A stretch of DNA of 64,000 nt, taken from the NCBI RefSeq assembly GCF_910592395.1, contig NC_088315.1, positions 10,482,501 to 10,546,500 of the forward strand, given 5' to 3'. The stretch is from Lineus longissimus. Lineage: Eukaryota > Nemertea > Pilidiophora > Heteronemertea > Lineidae. The notes below the pieces were generated by a model, which worked only from the letters and a program-made list of their open reading frames with translations, had not been told where the DNA came from and ran no database searches. Positions within the stretch are counted from its first letter, which is position 1. Every line of letters starts with the position of its first letter. A program made the position numbers and the translations under genes. This document shows, piece by piece, positions 10,320-23,100 of the stretch.

Positions 10320-11200
10320 AAAACTTCTAGAAAAGGTTTCATCACCCTACGAAGCAAGACACTCACTTGAGAGTTGCTATACCTGCTTCTTGTTCAAGTC
10401 ACATGAACTCCGGTAGATCACATGACGCAAATCCTATTTCTGATTGGCTGAAGAGTTTGCAACATTTTTACAACATGCAACAAAGAATTGCATTGCATTT
10501 AATTTGCAACAATTTTACAACATGTTGTAAGACGCGTTTTGCTCTGTACACACTACGCAACATTTTTGCAACATTTGTTGCAACTGGAAATGTAAAAATG
10601 TTGCTAATATTTTACTAGTGTACACAGGCCTTTAGGCAATAATAGAGTTGGGTAGAGCATTTTGTTAATGTTACCCTTTTAGTTAGGGAAACTGGTGCCT
10701 TCTGCATTAGGTGGACCCCACTTACTCATCTGTCAGACCGGCCTCACACGTCGGCAGTAGAGTTTAAGGTCCAGTCTGCGAGATTTACCCATTTCTACCC
10801 AGCCAAAAGCGGGTGATTGGGCTAGTCTCTCCATGTGATTCAATTCGCATGGATTCTTGTGTCCCGGTGCTGAAAGGATCCCTCCACAAGGGCAGACTAC
10901 ATCCGGTGGCACTGAAGTATGGAAGAAAGACAGAAGACGACCAATTTGCGAAAAGGATCATCATCATCATCATCATGGTAACAGCTGAGGATGAATCATG
11001 TTGCTGTGTGTAGAATTGATGGTCCAATATAGGTTAGGTTATCTGTTTGCGCACACATTGCAAGGGTGGAGCTTGCTTGAAGTAGATTGCGCCAGTCTAC
11101 CGTAATTCACTGTTACACATCCAGAAGCTAATATCCTCAGGCTTTGAGTCCTTAGTTTAGTAGAGTTTGACGAGTAATGTAATATATACGAACAACGCAG
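10320..11200. other. No convincing gene; TTGCAACA-rich stretch and ATC microsatellite
   Basis: From 10440 to 10620 the motif CAACATTTTTGCAACA and its variants recur several times, and TGTACAC motifs flank it. This looks like part of a short interspersed element, but I could not define its ends. A short (ATC)n run lies at 10957-10977. A 66-codon plus-strand frame across it has no recognisable domain and is not called. Confidence 0.4.
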
Positions 11201-11203
11201 CAA

Positions 11204-11242
11204 CAACTCAGCTGAGCGCCAGGCCCTTGGGCCTCTTGTTAC
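11204..11242 (+). mobile_element. Helentron-like element, 3'-terminal fragment
   Basis: The sequence ACTCAGCTGAGCGCC, then the hairpin AGGCCCTTGGGCCT and the terminal CTTGTT, is identical to the 3' end of the element at 41525-43215. No 5' end was found, so how far left the fragment extends is unknown. Confidence 0.65.
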
Positions 11243-14072
11243 ATCAGCGAACAAAAATTCAAATTTTTTCAATGAGTGGAGTCTCCCTTTAACAGCATCA
11301 GCAAGTATTAAAAGTCTGCCTTATTTTTCAAACGAGACTAATCATTTTTATTTGCCTCAGTAGAGAAGTAATAGGAGTAAGTGAAACAAACGCCGGCCCG
11401 TTACGGGTAAGTTCAGTGTAAAACATTTCGGCGGGAAATCCTGACGACCACGTGCTACCACGCCCTGGTGACATCTTTCCATGTGACAAATCAAACTCTA
11501 CTAGGCCAATTTTATCTGCATAGTTAATATCATATGTTCTAGGCAATGTAGGCCTAATTCAAGGAATACATGTTTGGAAGGGACCCGGGTGAAGCTGAGA
11601 TTGATGCGCCGACGATTCAAAAACATTACTTCAATCAATGACGGGACGGGGTCATCTCAGTGCAACTCGACTCTGCTCAGTTGTAGTCCAGCTCACGTCA
11701 CATATCAGATGGGCATGCAATACAAGTGATAAATGAATGACTTATCAAGAAATACTTAGGGTAAATGCTACTACTGTTGCACACTAACCATGGCAAAAAC
11801 GAAAGCTTTCGCTGCTGGGGCTTGCGCTGGCGATCGTCACCAGTGGCCATTGTGTTGACAGCCTCAGGGAGTGGATGAATTATGTTAATGAGTTATGTTA
11901 CCTTTCAATTCCGTGCCGTGGCGCTGTAGTGCTGCGTGCTCCGTCTTGGGCGTTATCGACGATGATCGGATTGAGCGGGAAGCGAGTGATGTGGGGTCTA
12001 CAATCCAAAATCAAAAACGATCGCGCGCCACACCATTTTCAATAATTTGTTCGCAATCTACGGAATACGATCGCTATTGTTTGAATCACTCGCAGACTTG
12101 TAAAATGGGTGATTTGGGAGTTCAGTCGCATGTTGTCAAAACAATTCGCAAAAACTGTAAAAAATCAATTCGCAGGTGTGCCAGTACGGGGACATTTCTG
12201 GTCGCATTATGAAATTTCTTGTCGCATATGCGACCATTTAGGCGCGAACTTTGAGCGCTGGAATTGTCGTGTCTAAATAGACCCGTGTGTCAAATCCCCG
12301 TGTCTATTAGCCCCATCGAGCTTGATGGGGCCAATCGGGGGCTAATTTAGACCCGTGTTCAACACAGGTTTTTGATAGGTGGAATCTTAATAGACACAGC
12401 AATTGCAAGTTCTAAGATCCGGCGACAGATGGCGCGGTGTAGTTGCCTCGGTATTGCGCATGCGAAATTCCCCTCCAACGGGAAAGAAACACAGGAGAGC
12501 TCCCTACCTACAGCAGACCTGTCGCCGGGGCTATTAATCATTATCTAACACAACTGATAGGTGTAAGTGCGCCGCGGGTTTTTTGACACACGGCGAAGAC
12601 ACGGGTCTTGAAAAAACACGGGGTTTTATCATAGGTGTTCTGTAGGGACTGTATATTGATATAACTCCTCAACCTCTTAAACAAAACAACGTTTATTTCT
12701 CCTTGCTTGCTACAAAATCGATCAAACTTTACAAATGTTCATCGCACGGAGACAAGACCACAATTGATTTTTTAAGCCTTTTAGCAGTTAAATTGTCAAT
12801 GTTTCACCGCGACGCATCAAAGAACGCGTGGTGTTGTGAATCTGAAATTTAGATTATGTTATTCCGGACAGTCGGGCAAGTAAATGGTGAAAAATAAAAT
12901 GGTGATTGACCACGGAAATTTTTTTTTAATCGACAAATTAGACAGACTTTGATATTTCCACTCTTTTCAGCCAACTGGCAGAAAAAACTCAAAACACGCC
13001 CCTATTACCCAATTAGCAAAATTCGAAATTAATTTTTTCATCAAATAATTTCTTTATATCTGTAGAGTTGCCACAACAAATATTTTTTCAATACCTCTCC
13101 AAATATGTACTTGAGAGTAAAAAACATGCACTCGTCTAATAGATAGGCCTGGACCCTCCAACCTATGAATATTCATTAGTGGTCTTGTCTCCACATGCTC
13201 TCATGGGTGGGCGCGGACATCTTAAACTCCTCGCCATTACTCGTTGTTGTCTTCGTTACACATACAACCGTCTCAACCAAATACACAACAATAGGTGGAA
13301 CTATGACTATAAATCAAGGATGCATGATGAAGGAGGTACAATATTTAAAAGTATTTTTACGTTATTTTGCATAAAACTGGTAAAAAATCTCGATACATCG
13401 CGTTACATAGGCCTCGGGAGCCAAAGGGTTAATAATGCCTAAGGTCCTTTAATAATTTTGGTACCAAACCAAGTGCTTGAAGTGGTTGGAATACCATAAC
13501 CTATGCAGACACGTGAGGGCCATTTACACGGAACCAGTGATCTTGACCGATCTTGACCGATCCAGATCATTCTAGATTGGTTTGCTGCGTTTATCCTCTT
13601 GACTCCCAAAACTTGAAAATCACGGGATCCCAGGGTGGTCACGTGGTTGCGAAATTGGGTCTGACGTTCACGATGTATGGCGCCCGCATACAACCACCAA
13701 AGTCCGGTGGCGAGGCACCATCTACCCAGGCATGCTTTAACTGACCCTACTGTACATCAAACACGCTAAAACCAGCAATAAAATAGCGTCCCAGCTCAAG
13801 GGAATAAAAATATTACTGAGACCGACCTGTCGGTCGTTGGGGAAAAAAACATTATTTCAAAATGACTGACTGGTCGGTCACCGGGATTCAAGAGGTTGAC
13901 TGCGCACCATTGGTCATTCGCAAGAAACACAATGTTTAAGTTTTGAATATAAAGTTAAAATAAAAGATTGAGGTGTGTCGTGTAATCAAGCAATGTGCGT
14001 ATTCATTTACGCGACACTCGTTAATCATCTTCTGTAATAATTTGTTTGAGTAATCTTGGAAAGTTTTGAAAA
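11243..14072. other. Intergenic sequence with no supported gene
   Basis: I see no domain-bearing frame or convincing splice-bounded exon here. Around 12268-12630 the motif ACCCGTGT recurs in both orientations: GACCCGTG near 12280 and 12350, and CACGGGTCTT and CACGGGGTTT near 12600. A perfect hairpin GCCCCATCGAGC/TTGATGGGGC lies inside, hinting at a small foldback element. A 10-base GATCTTGACC duplication occurs near 13540. The ATG-led peptide at 11790 (MAKTKAFAAGACAGDRHQW) ends after 22 codons and is not supported. Confidence 0.4.
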
Positions 14073-14137
14073 ATGGCGTCCATTACATTTACATTCTTCG
14101 CTCGTGCCTCATCTCAACTAGAGCTCTTTGACGAGAG
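14073..14137 (+). CDS. Candidate first coding exon of an unidentified gene
   Basis: ATG at 14073 is in a favourable context (AAAATGG) and opens 21 codons rich in hydrophobic and small residues (MASITFTFFARASSQLELFD). They end at GAGAG followed by a GTAATG splice donor at 14138. The N-terminus would suit a targeting peptide. The protein is not recognised and no downstream exon was identified. This is a splice-site-based suggestion only. Confidence 0.22.
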
Positions 14138-14685
14138 GTAATGGCTTTTTCTGGCATTTATCTGAAAAACTTGACTTTCCTGAGAAACATGACAGTGCCC
14201 AAGTTGTAGGGTAATTACACATTTCTACAAGTCCCAAGATAACATTCATTGAGTTAAGTTGAAATCAGCATGACAGTGAACTGAATGGCTGCAAGAATTT
14301 CCAGGAAGTACTTGTACCGGTAATATTTTTCTCTGACAACAACCGTTTTTGGGCCTTTTGAGCTTATTATATATGAGAGTAGTAGACAGATCAAGTTGTT
14401 TGAAATGACTGACATAATTTTAAAAGCCCTTGTCCTGCAATTGCCACCGTGGTAATGTACCTAAAGTGCCCCAGCCACATATGTACAAATGATAATCATG
14501 TTTGGCAAAATTAAATGTGTGGTGAATATTGAAAGTTCAAGTGTGAACACATTATGTAAAAGTGTGGAATTACACAGCGAGAACTGTATAATCCCAGTAA
14601 ATGATTTTTATACATATTGAAGTCATGAAGACTGTGAGTGTGAATTTTATCCTGATACTTAAAGGCAGAAAGGGAATTGAAGATA
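14138..14685. other. Non-coding sequence, nothing recognised
   Basis: AT-rich sequence without a domain-bearing frame, repeat array or recognisable RNA gene. Confidence 0.4.
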
Positions 14686-14863
14686 CAGTGGAACCTCCCT
14701 TAGCGGATACCTCTCTATGAAGGACAACCTCACTATTAAGGACACTAGTTTTGGTCCCAAATTGGTACTTTCCATTCAATATGACCTCTCTAATCAGGAC
14801 ACCTCTCTATTAAGGACAGCATTTGGCAGTCCCGATGGTGTCCTTAATAGAGAGGTTCTACTG
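14686..14863 (+). mobile_element. Small MITE-like repeat with CAGTGGAACCTC ends, copy 1
   Basis: A 178-bp block begins CAGTGGAACCTCCCTTAGCG and ends GAGAGGTTCTACTG, so its ends are inverted repeats (CAGT-purine-GAACCTC). The inside repeats TCTCTATTAAGGACA motifs in both orientations. A near-full copy lies in reverse at 34508-34683 and a partial copy at 17943-18043. Confidence 0.7.
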
Positions 14864-15169
14864 AGTGACAAAAATGGTATTTTTTCCTAATGTTAAGTCG
14901 GGATCGTGGGATTATTGATTTCTGCCCGTTTCTAGTATTGTGAGGATGTATTTGGTCATTTGTTTTGATGCATGAATGAAGTAACCCAGATCGCAATTAT
15001 TGAAAAATTTGTGTAGAAACTTCATTTGTAGTTGAGTGTGTATATCTGTTACTTCTAATGATTTTAAAGTCTTGAATAAGGGTTTGGTGTGGGCAATGAG
15101 CAGAGCAGATAATAATAATTAAATGACCTGAAATCTATCGCCTTGTCTATTATCTTTTTCACTAGGCTA

Positions 15170-16370
15170 AAGTTCATTTCTGTGACTCTTCTTTGTATCA
15201 CAGTGACATCTCTGTGAGACCACCTTGTTGTCTGTTAAAGACTGCACACCAAGACATGGCTCCATAAGCAATATCTCTTTGAGAACATCTTGGTGTCCGA
15301 TTAGGACTGCACACCGAAGACTTCCCTCCATAAGGAACGCTCTAGACTCTACGAGAAAATATTGTTGACCGATTGGGACACCACACTGAAGACATGCCTA
15401 CATACCTTCGAGACCACACCAAACACATCCATTTGAGACCCCCTTTTTGTCTGATCAGGACAGCACACCATAGTCTCCATAAGTGACATCTCAATGAGAC
15501 CACCTTGTTGTCTGTTCGGTGCAGCACGCACACTGAAGATATGCGTCCATAAAGGACATCTCTATGAGACCATCTTGTTGTCTGATTGGACAAGACAAGT
15601 CTCCAAGAGTGACATCTGTATGAGGACACCTTGTTGGCTGATTGTGACAGCACATTGAAGACTTGTCTCCGTTAAAGACATCCATTCGAGAGTAAACTGA
15701 AGACTTGCATCAAAAAGGGACATGTCTTTGAGACCATCTAGTTGTCTGATTGAGACAAGACATGTCTTCATAAGTGACATATGTATGAGGACACCTTGTT
15801 GGCTGATTGTGACAGCACATTGAAGACCTGTCTCTATAAGTGGCATCCCTTCGACAACTCACTAAAGACTTGCCTCAAAAAGGGACACGTCTTTGAGACC
15901 ATCTAGTTGTCTGGTTGAGACAAGACATGTCTCCATAAGTGACATATGTACGCGGACACCTTGTAGGCTGATTGTGACAGCACATTGAAGACCTGTCTCT
16001 AGTGGCATCCCTTCGAGAGCACACTGAAAACTTGCCTCCAAAAGGGACATCTTGTTGATACCATCTTGTATTCTGATTGAGACAAGACTATGTTTCCATA
16101 AGTGACATCTATATGAGGACACCTTGCTGATTGGGGCAGTACATCGAAGACTTGCCTCCAAAAGGGAATCTCTTAATGACAATCTTGTTGTCTGATTGAG
16201 ACAAGACAGTCATGTGTCCATAAGTGACACCTCCATGCGACATTTTGTTGACTTATTGGGAGGGCACACTGAATACTTGTCTCTATAAATATCATCTCTA
16301 TGAGACTATTTTGTTGATTGATTGGGACAGCACACTGAAGACTTGTCTCCATCAGGAATATAACAGAAAA
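15170..16370. repeat. Higher-order tandem repeat, about 165 bp per unit
   Basis: The phrase around AAGTGACAT recurs at about 15611, 15776, 15941 and 16104, spacing 163-165 bases. Each unit divides into three related subunits of roughly 42, 63 and 60 bases built on GAAGACTTGTCTCCATAAG, then GACAT, GAGACCATCTTGTTG and TGATTGAGACA. The ends are more degenerate. Minus-strand frames of about 60-106 codons across the array are by-products of the repeat. Confidence 0.85.
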
Positions 16371-17942
16371 GAGGCGGCGGAAGGGGCTCTTTAGATAATG
16401 GCTGAAATTACAGCTAAAATCATTACGAATGTTTTCATTTCATCATATTTTGTTGGTAGGGCATAGATCTCAACATTATTTAGCATTCGGTGCAAATCGA
16501 CTACGTTTGGAGGGTTCAAATGGACCCTTTCAATATTGGGCGGGGTACTTTTTGGGGCTATTTTCAAAAAAATTCAATTAAAAAACAAATTTACCGTGCG
16601 ATGGACATATATACCAGCTTTATATGAATAAATGATTGTTCCAGATCATTTCCACCAAAAAAAGTATATTTGCCATATTCGACTGATAAATCAGGTACTA
16701 AGGGTTGGGGTCTATAAGGATTTTCAGTTAAAGTCAACCGAAAAACCTAAAATTATGAATTATAGTTTTTTTTATCTGTTTTTGGTATGAGGGGATTACA
16801 AATGATGAAACGGACTAAAAGTAAGTTGTTCAGTGTGAATTACAGAAAATATAAGGGTTAGATCGGTCAAAAAGGGCCAAAATAAGACCTAATGCAATAC
16901 GCCTAAGAATTGCCTAAGATCACCTCATCCACTGGGACAATTTCCTGATATATTCCCAATTCTGCACAGATCTAATTCAAGACCAACGGTCTTTTACATT
17001 TTTCTCGGTTGTTGGTGGTGCCGAACGAGTTGAAAATGCCATTTTCTGAAGGACAGTCACAATTTTGTCTTCCACATCATTTGTTTTTGTTAAAAAATAA
17101 CTCATTCAAACCAGTTTTCCATGCATAAAGGAACACTACATATCTCCTTTGTAACAGAAAAACAATAGACCTTGGGATAAATCACAAATGAAATCAGAGA
17201 AAGTGTTAAAACAGACAAGGAGGAAGGATGTGACAAAGTTAAAGTGTCCTTAGCTTAAGTGACTTTATATCATATGAACAAACTTTTATTTCAATATAAA
17301 GCCATGTTTCATGTAATATTATTATATTTCCTACCTTTACCGAACCATCAATGCAGTTTTTGAGCAACTGGTGAGGTTATCAGGGTTCGGGTTAGCGTTG
17401 GAACACACAAAATTCACAATAGTCAATACACAGTCACAACACAGAAAAGTGGGCGTGATCAGGGCAGCACCGTGATTCTAACATTTTCTGCTCGTTAAAT
17501 CAGACATTCTCGGATTTCTACTAGCTAGCCAAAGACATTCCGATGATGTAGGCTCTGGTCAAGGTTTAATATCGATTGATGCAAATTTTATGTTATGTTT
17601 TGTCTTGTTTTCATGTTCAATCTCCCTCTTTTGAAAAAGCCGGCTGACATGTCATGTCTGTGTTTATACACGTGCATTTATTTACACCTTAATACACAGT
17701 CTCAGGGCAGCTAGTGCGCGCGCAGCTAACACGCGCACATGAGCCTGCGGCGCCTAACGGCCAACCCTAAAACCAACTACTGCTTTTAGCGTTATTCCAA
17801 TGTTAGTGCCCTCACAGCCGAGCTCACACGAAAATGCACTGTCATTCATTCAGCCATAAGTGTAAGACTGTAGGGTTGTTTCCAACCAAAACATGTTCGA
17901 AATGTGTCAAGCATTCGGAACACCCAAAGACTGATTAGAGAA
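16371..17942. other. Non-coding sequence, nothing recognised
   Basis: AT-rich stretch with no frame or splice-bounded exon that I can support. A GC-rich pocket with CGCGCG motifs lies near 17715-17745. Confidence 0.4.
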
Positions 17943-18043
17943 GTCAAAATTGAATGGAAACAACCAATTTGGGACCAAAACTAGTGTCCTTATTGGAAAG
18001 GTTGTCTTTAATAGAGAGGTGTCTACTAACGGAGGTTCCACTG
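17943..18043 (-). mobile_element. MITE-like repeat, partial copy 2
   Basis: Contains AATTGAATGGAAAC, TTTGGGACCAAAACTAGTG and the terminal GGAGGTTCCACTG. It therefore matches the second half of the copy at 34508-34683, in the same orientation, and is reversed relative to 14686-14863. The other half is missing. Confidence 0.65.
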
Positions 18044-19720
18044 TATATAATGTAGGAACCCTGGTTGTGACATTGTCCACTCCTCCAGCTGCACACCACC
18101 AAATCCACAGCAATGTCACACCAGTTATTTAGTTCATCATGCTTTGCGCTAGATGGAACCAACTGTCAGGCATGTTGATGAATATAGAAGATAAGTGTCC
18201 CTGCATTTGGTCTCAAACCCAGGTTGTGACGTTGTCCTCAGGCTGTTCATTCATATCTTTGGAATAGGTTGGCCAAGCCTCATGGTAGAGTTTGCTAGTA
18301 AATTTCGTCTTGGTGTTTTGAATGGTTGACACATTCTCAACTTGTCAATTCTTGACAACTTGTCAATTCTTGACAGGAAACAACCTTATGGCTGAATAAA
18401 TGGTCCTGGTCTCCAGTCATCTGCAGCCATTAGGGTATTCATTCTTTTGCTGGCTGCTTCATTCTCTGCTAGTTGAAAATGGGTCATCCTAAACATCATC
18501 CACAAGGATTTTAGTCATTAATTGCAATAAATTGTTATGATCATAAATTCACAAACATCATAGACTACCTGTGATAGATGCCGATTGTTTCAAATAGTTG
18601 CCATATTATTTCGAACTTTTCATAGCTGGCATAACGCTGCAGTCCTACACTTACATGAATGCATGAAACTCTCCATCAAATCGTGTGCCGTAAACTGCCA
18701 TAGCCAATACAATCGCCAGCCCCCCACGACAATTTTGCTTCCTTTTGCTTACCAGATAAGAAAGACTGTATAGCTGATTACTATATATATTAGAACCTTG
18801 TAGGTCAACACTGCTGAATACTACATACCTATTTATGATCACCAATCTTCTCCCACTCTTTCTTCTTACCGAATGTGTCCACACTGCACTTATGGTCATT
18901 GTACTTTCATCTTATGTAAAATGTAACTTTTTACACGGTTTCAATAAACGATTTGTAATTTGTAATTTGTAAATTATAAATTTCACTAATAATTTGACGC
19001 CGCCAATTCCACTGGTCTTCGAAATACGTAAGCTACACTGTTGACGACTATGACACTCCTCACAAACCACATTGTGAATCAGACGCCGATAGGCTTGTTT
19101 CTGTTTTTGAGTGTTTCCCCTCATTGTTTGGGAACGCTCAAAAATAGATTGACAAGTTTTTCTGTGTATCCCCCCTATTGAAAAGTCGTGGTCTCTCTAG
19201 CTGCCTATTGTTTGGAAACACTGACACATGGGAAACAACCACAGATGTTACACCGGCCGTTAAGCCCAGAACAAGTGTGACAGTTTGAATTATCCTGGCG
19301 AGGACAAAGGACTTTTCATGCGCTTTAAATTTTCCCTCAGGTTTTGTATGTAAAGGGTCTGTGTTGTACAATGTTCATCCATCACACTGCTAATCGGGAA
19401 GGACACTAGTCCAGGCCAGGGGGACACCACAACTGAATCAAGAACAACTCTATCAGTTTCAAGTTAATGAGATACGTGGTTGGCCTATAGGCCTACATGT
19501 ACATGGGTTAAGTTCTGTTTTGTGTAAGACATGTTCTTCGCGCGAGCATTGTATGTCGATTTGAGTCAAACTCGGTCCCAGATGCTCTAATTTCACCGAT
19601 ATTCAATTCCAGCTAGATATTAAGCAGACTTTATGGGGCTATACGTTTACATAATAATTTAGAGCGACAATGGTTGGCGTCAGCAAGTTGTGCAGTGGTC
19701 ATGACAAAAATGATCACAGA
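18044..19720. other. Non-coding sequence, no supported gene
   Basis: A 17-base near-palindrome (TTGTCAATTCTTGACAA) is repeated in tandem at about 18342-18376. A minus-strand frame at 19138-19371 includes a hydrophobic segment (TVTLVLGLTAGVTSVVVS) that could be a membrane span. It has no homologue I recognise and no clear splice sites, so it is not called. Confidence 0.4.
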
Positions 19721-19880
19721 TTCACCATGGTTAATTCAACGTTCACCATGGTGAAATCAGAGTTTACCATGCTCACCATGATGAATATAGATTTAACATG
19801 GTATTTCACCGTCCCAATTCACCATGGTGGAGTGCTAGCCGACAGTTCACCATGGTGAATTGTGGATTTACCATTGTGAA
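19721..19880. repeat. Cluster of TTCACCATGGTGAA palindromes
   Basis: Perfect 14-base palindromes occur at 19742-19755 and 19846-19859. Close variants are at 19721, 19764, 19774, 19818 and 19868. Spacing is irregular (about 15-30 bases), and each unit can pair with itself or with its neighbours. Confidence 0.8.
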
Positions 19881-20114
19881 AATGAGACACAATTTTCCAA
19901 GGGGCGTGTCTTTGACCCCCCTCCCCAGACTCCGCTCCGCTGTAGTGATTGGGTGCAGGAGACCGGTGAAAGGTCTGAACAGAACAGGTGTGTCTTGGCC
20001 GAGAACTCAGACAGACCGATTCGTCACATTCCAAAACCCTTACGGAACTCGCACAGCGCCACCGTTCGTTCGTTCGTTCGTTCGTGAATTCCTCCCGCTA
20101 GAATCGAGAAACCC

Positions 20115-23100
20115 TTATAAAAGGTCGTTGTATTTACAGTCTCTGGCGATATATAGTCTGTGGCATATTAAGTTGCATAGCGAGTTGGCCCTGTCAGTGT
20201 TTGATTTTAATGAAATTATAGGAGTATTTCGAATTGAGCTTGTGTTAATATTTTTGGGGTTGCCATTCAGTGTGTGTGTAGTGTAATAGGTCAGTACATC
20301 CATCCTGTATACCCAGCCGTTCAAAATCGCATAGCACAACTCTGTCTTCGTCTGAGGAGGGGGTAGTCCGTCTCCTTGGTATAGACTGCATAGTGCCGAG
20401 ATCAGGTTCCCTCGATCCTTCTCAAGAGATGGGCATGTGACTAGAAAGTGTGGAGCATCTTCCTCTTCCGAGCGACATAATGGGCATTGGGGATCAACCT
20501 CTTGCTTGTTGAAGCGTACTCTGTCCTGTCGTAGGCCAAATCTACCAACCAGGAGTCTCGCTCTTGTAGTTGCCTCTGTAACTAGATACTGCTTTCCTTT
20601 ACAAGCTTGCCACAGAGGGTGGGGGCGACCTATCCATACCTGGTCGAGGATCATCCATTGGAGGGTCTTTCTGGCTTGAGCTTCAGAAACTAAGGCGTTG
20701 GTCCACGAGTCCTTAATCAACATGATGGTGTTGTCCTTCCAGTGGCATTTCTTCCAGGGGTGTTGAAGTGCCTGGTGGATGTTGATGCCATACTTTTCGG
20801 CTGTTTTACATATCTTGTTAAACCAGCTCTTCGAGGTATCTGATTTAAGAGACAGTTGTCTTTGCGCGACTTGCCATAGGGGATTATTTCTGTCGAGTCT
20901 TGTGATGGCTCCAAACAGGGAGAGTTGACGTGCGTGAATTGTTGCCTCGATTGGTATTGTTCCAAGCAGCAGGTAGATGGCCGACTTAGCTGTGCTTTCC
21001 GGTAGACTCTGGATTAGTCTTAGTGCCTTTCGGTGAAAGAGATCGAGTTGGGACACTTGAGCTGCCGACAAGATGGTGGCTTCCAGACCATGCAGAAGTC
21101 TTGGGATGACGAAGGTGTCATAGATTTTCATTGATGCGGAAGGGTCTAGACCATTATAGCTGTGAAAACCCACACCCATCAGGGCATATGCTGTCCGTCT
21201 TGCCAGGGTAATCCTCGGTGAAATATCAGGGGACGTCTTTCCCTTTTGCCAGTTTAGCCCAAGATGTACAAAATCCCCCGCTATAGTAGCTGGTTTGCCC
21301 CCCAGGTGCCATTCCTGAGCTTTACTTGAGCTTGCTTGCGACTGGTGGTGTGGACATACTACTGATTTCACTGGATGTAGTTCATAAAGATTGGTGATTG
21401 AGTGGTCGTTGCTGACTGACATCATTGCTTGAAGTTCCATGGGACTTGATGTGAGAAGGAGTAGGTCATCGGCGCAGCCAGGGGATCCGATGTATGTAGG
21501 GCCTATATGCAGTCCCAGCCCTGCTTTAGTGAGGGACGATGCCAAATCGTTGGCATACAACTTGTAAAGTGTCGGAGACATGACTGCACCTTGCTTCACT
21601 CCTTGTCGGACTGCATATTCCCTGCTGTCTTCACCGCACCATCTCACAACCTCTGTACTGGAGTCATACAGATCGTCAATCAGGCACCACAGAGATTTCT
21701 TCATTGGTGTACCAAACATCTTGAGTTTGAGGCGAGAGTGGGACACAACATCAAAGGCTTTGCGAGCATCAAGTGAGCAGATCAGCAGGTCCTGTTTCTT
21801 TTCCTTGGTTTCGGCGATGGCTTCAGTCACAAGAAGAGAGGCCATTGATGGTGATCTTCCGGCTGAAAAGCCATACTGAAGTCCGCTCTGCCCATCTGTG
21901 AGGTCTTTCTCAGTGCACATGAGGCAAATCAGCTCCAGTAGTTTACCAAAGATTGACGTTATTGTGATCCCGCGGTAGTTATCTAGCGATAAGGAGTCCT
22001 TTCCTTTCTTTGGAATTGGGATCTTGTACGCCGTCTTCATTATCTTCGGGGCCTTTTTCGCCTTCATGATGGAGTTGAAAATGGCAGTGAGCTTTTCCAT
22101 GGCAAGTTGGGAGCAGGAGAGTAATTTTAAATGTTCTGCTCGGAATCCTTCTCTATCGGCCGCTTTCTTCTTACTCATCCCGTCAATCGCTTTCTTTATC
22201 ATTGTGATGTCAATTTCAGTACCGTCATCAATGCTTCCTGCCACTTTACGCATGTTAAACAGCAGGCGGTCCATATCTGGTTCCTCTACCTTTGGGGTTG
22301 CTAGCTTTTCATAGTAGTTTGCCCACTCACTTCTGATAGCGTTGTCATCAGTTATGATTTCACCTTCTATGCTGATTGCGGTTGTTGCTGTCTTCTCTTT
22401 CCTCTGTTTAGCAATGATTCTGTGGAAAAGAGCCTGGTCAGTGGTCAAAGCTGACGATATTTCTCCCAGCAGCTGCTTACGATCGCTTGCGTCCTCCCTC
22501 CTCTGGATCTGGCGTACCTTCTTTGTTGCCGCTTTCTTACCAATCCATGCCGGGTGGTCACCGGTGGGCTTTCCAAGCTGTTTCCACGAGAATAGTCGAT
22601 TTTTAGATTCTCTGACTGCTTCTGCCAGTTCATCAGACCAATTCTTTGGGCGACCTCCACTACGTCTGGACTTGATGGACCTGTATGGTACGGCTGCTAT
22701 GGTGGCTGTGTTTAGGGCATTCTGAAGTGTTAGGATAGCATCGTGGGGATCCATGTCATGGATGGGAGAAGACTGCAACTCGTTTGACAGGATTTTTTCA
22801 AACTCATCAGGATCAGCTTCGTCAAATCGGAAGAGCTTTTTCGCAACAGGCTCCTTCTGTGACTTCTTTGGTGGGTTGAGACATGGGATCTGTGTGTCAC
22901 TCTTCAGCGGTAAGTGCTTGGATGAATTTGTCGCAGCCTGATCCATGATTAGGGATGGGGTGGACCAGCCCGAAGAAGAGCTAGCCCTTTCACCAATACA
23001 GATGTGATCTATTCTGGACCTGTGTCCGAGGTGTGGATTTATATATGATGAGGCGGTTGATTCTGCACCTATGTCGGTAAGCTTCAGATCGTGTATCAAC

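Noticed and set aside
10813-11013. 66-codon plus-strand frame (RMDSCVPVLKGSLHKG)
   Set aside because: Runs through an ATC microsatellite, has no recognised domain and no splice or poly(A) support.
15342-16182. Several 60-106-codon minus-strand frames with similar sequences
   Set aside because: They come from the 165-bp satellite; no domain, start context or splice sites.
19138-19371. Minus-strand frame with a possible membrane span
   Set aside because: A single hydrophobic stretch in AT-rich DNA with no homologue recognised and no gene context.
19798-20286. 162-codon plus-strand frame
   Set aside because: It spans the palindrome cluster and the GAAC tail and 3' end of LINE-A; no domain.
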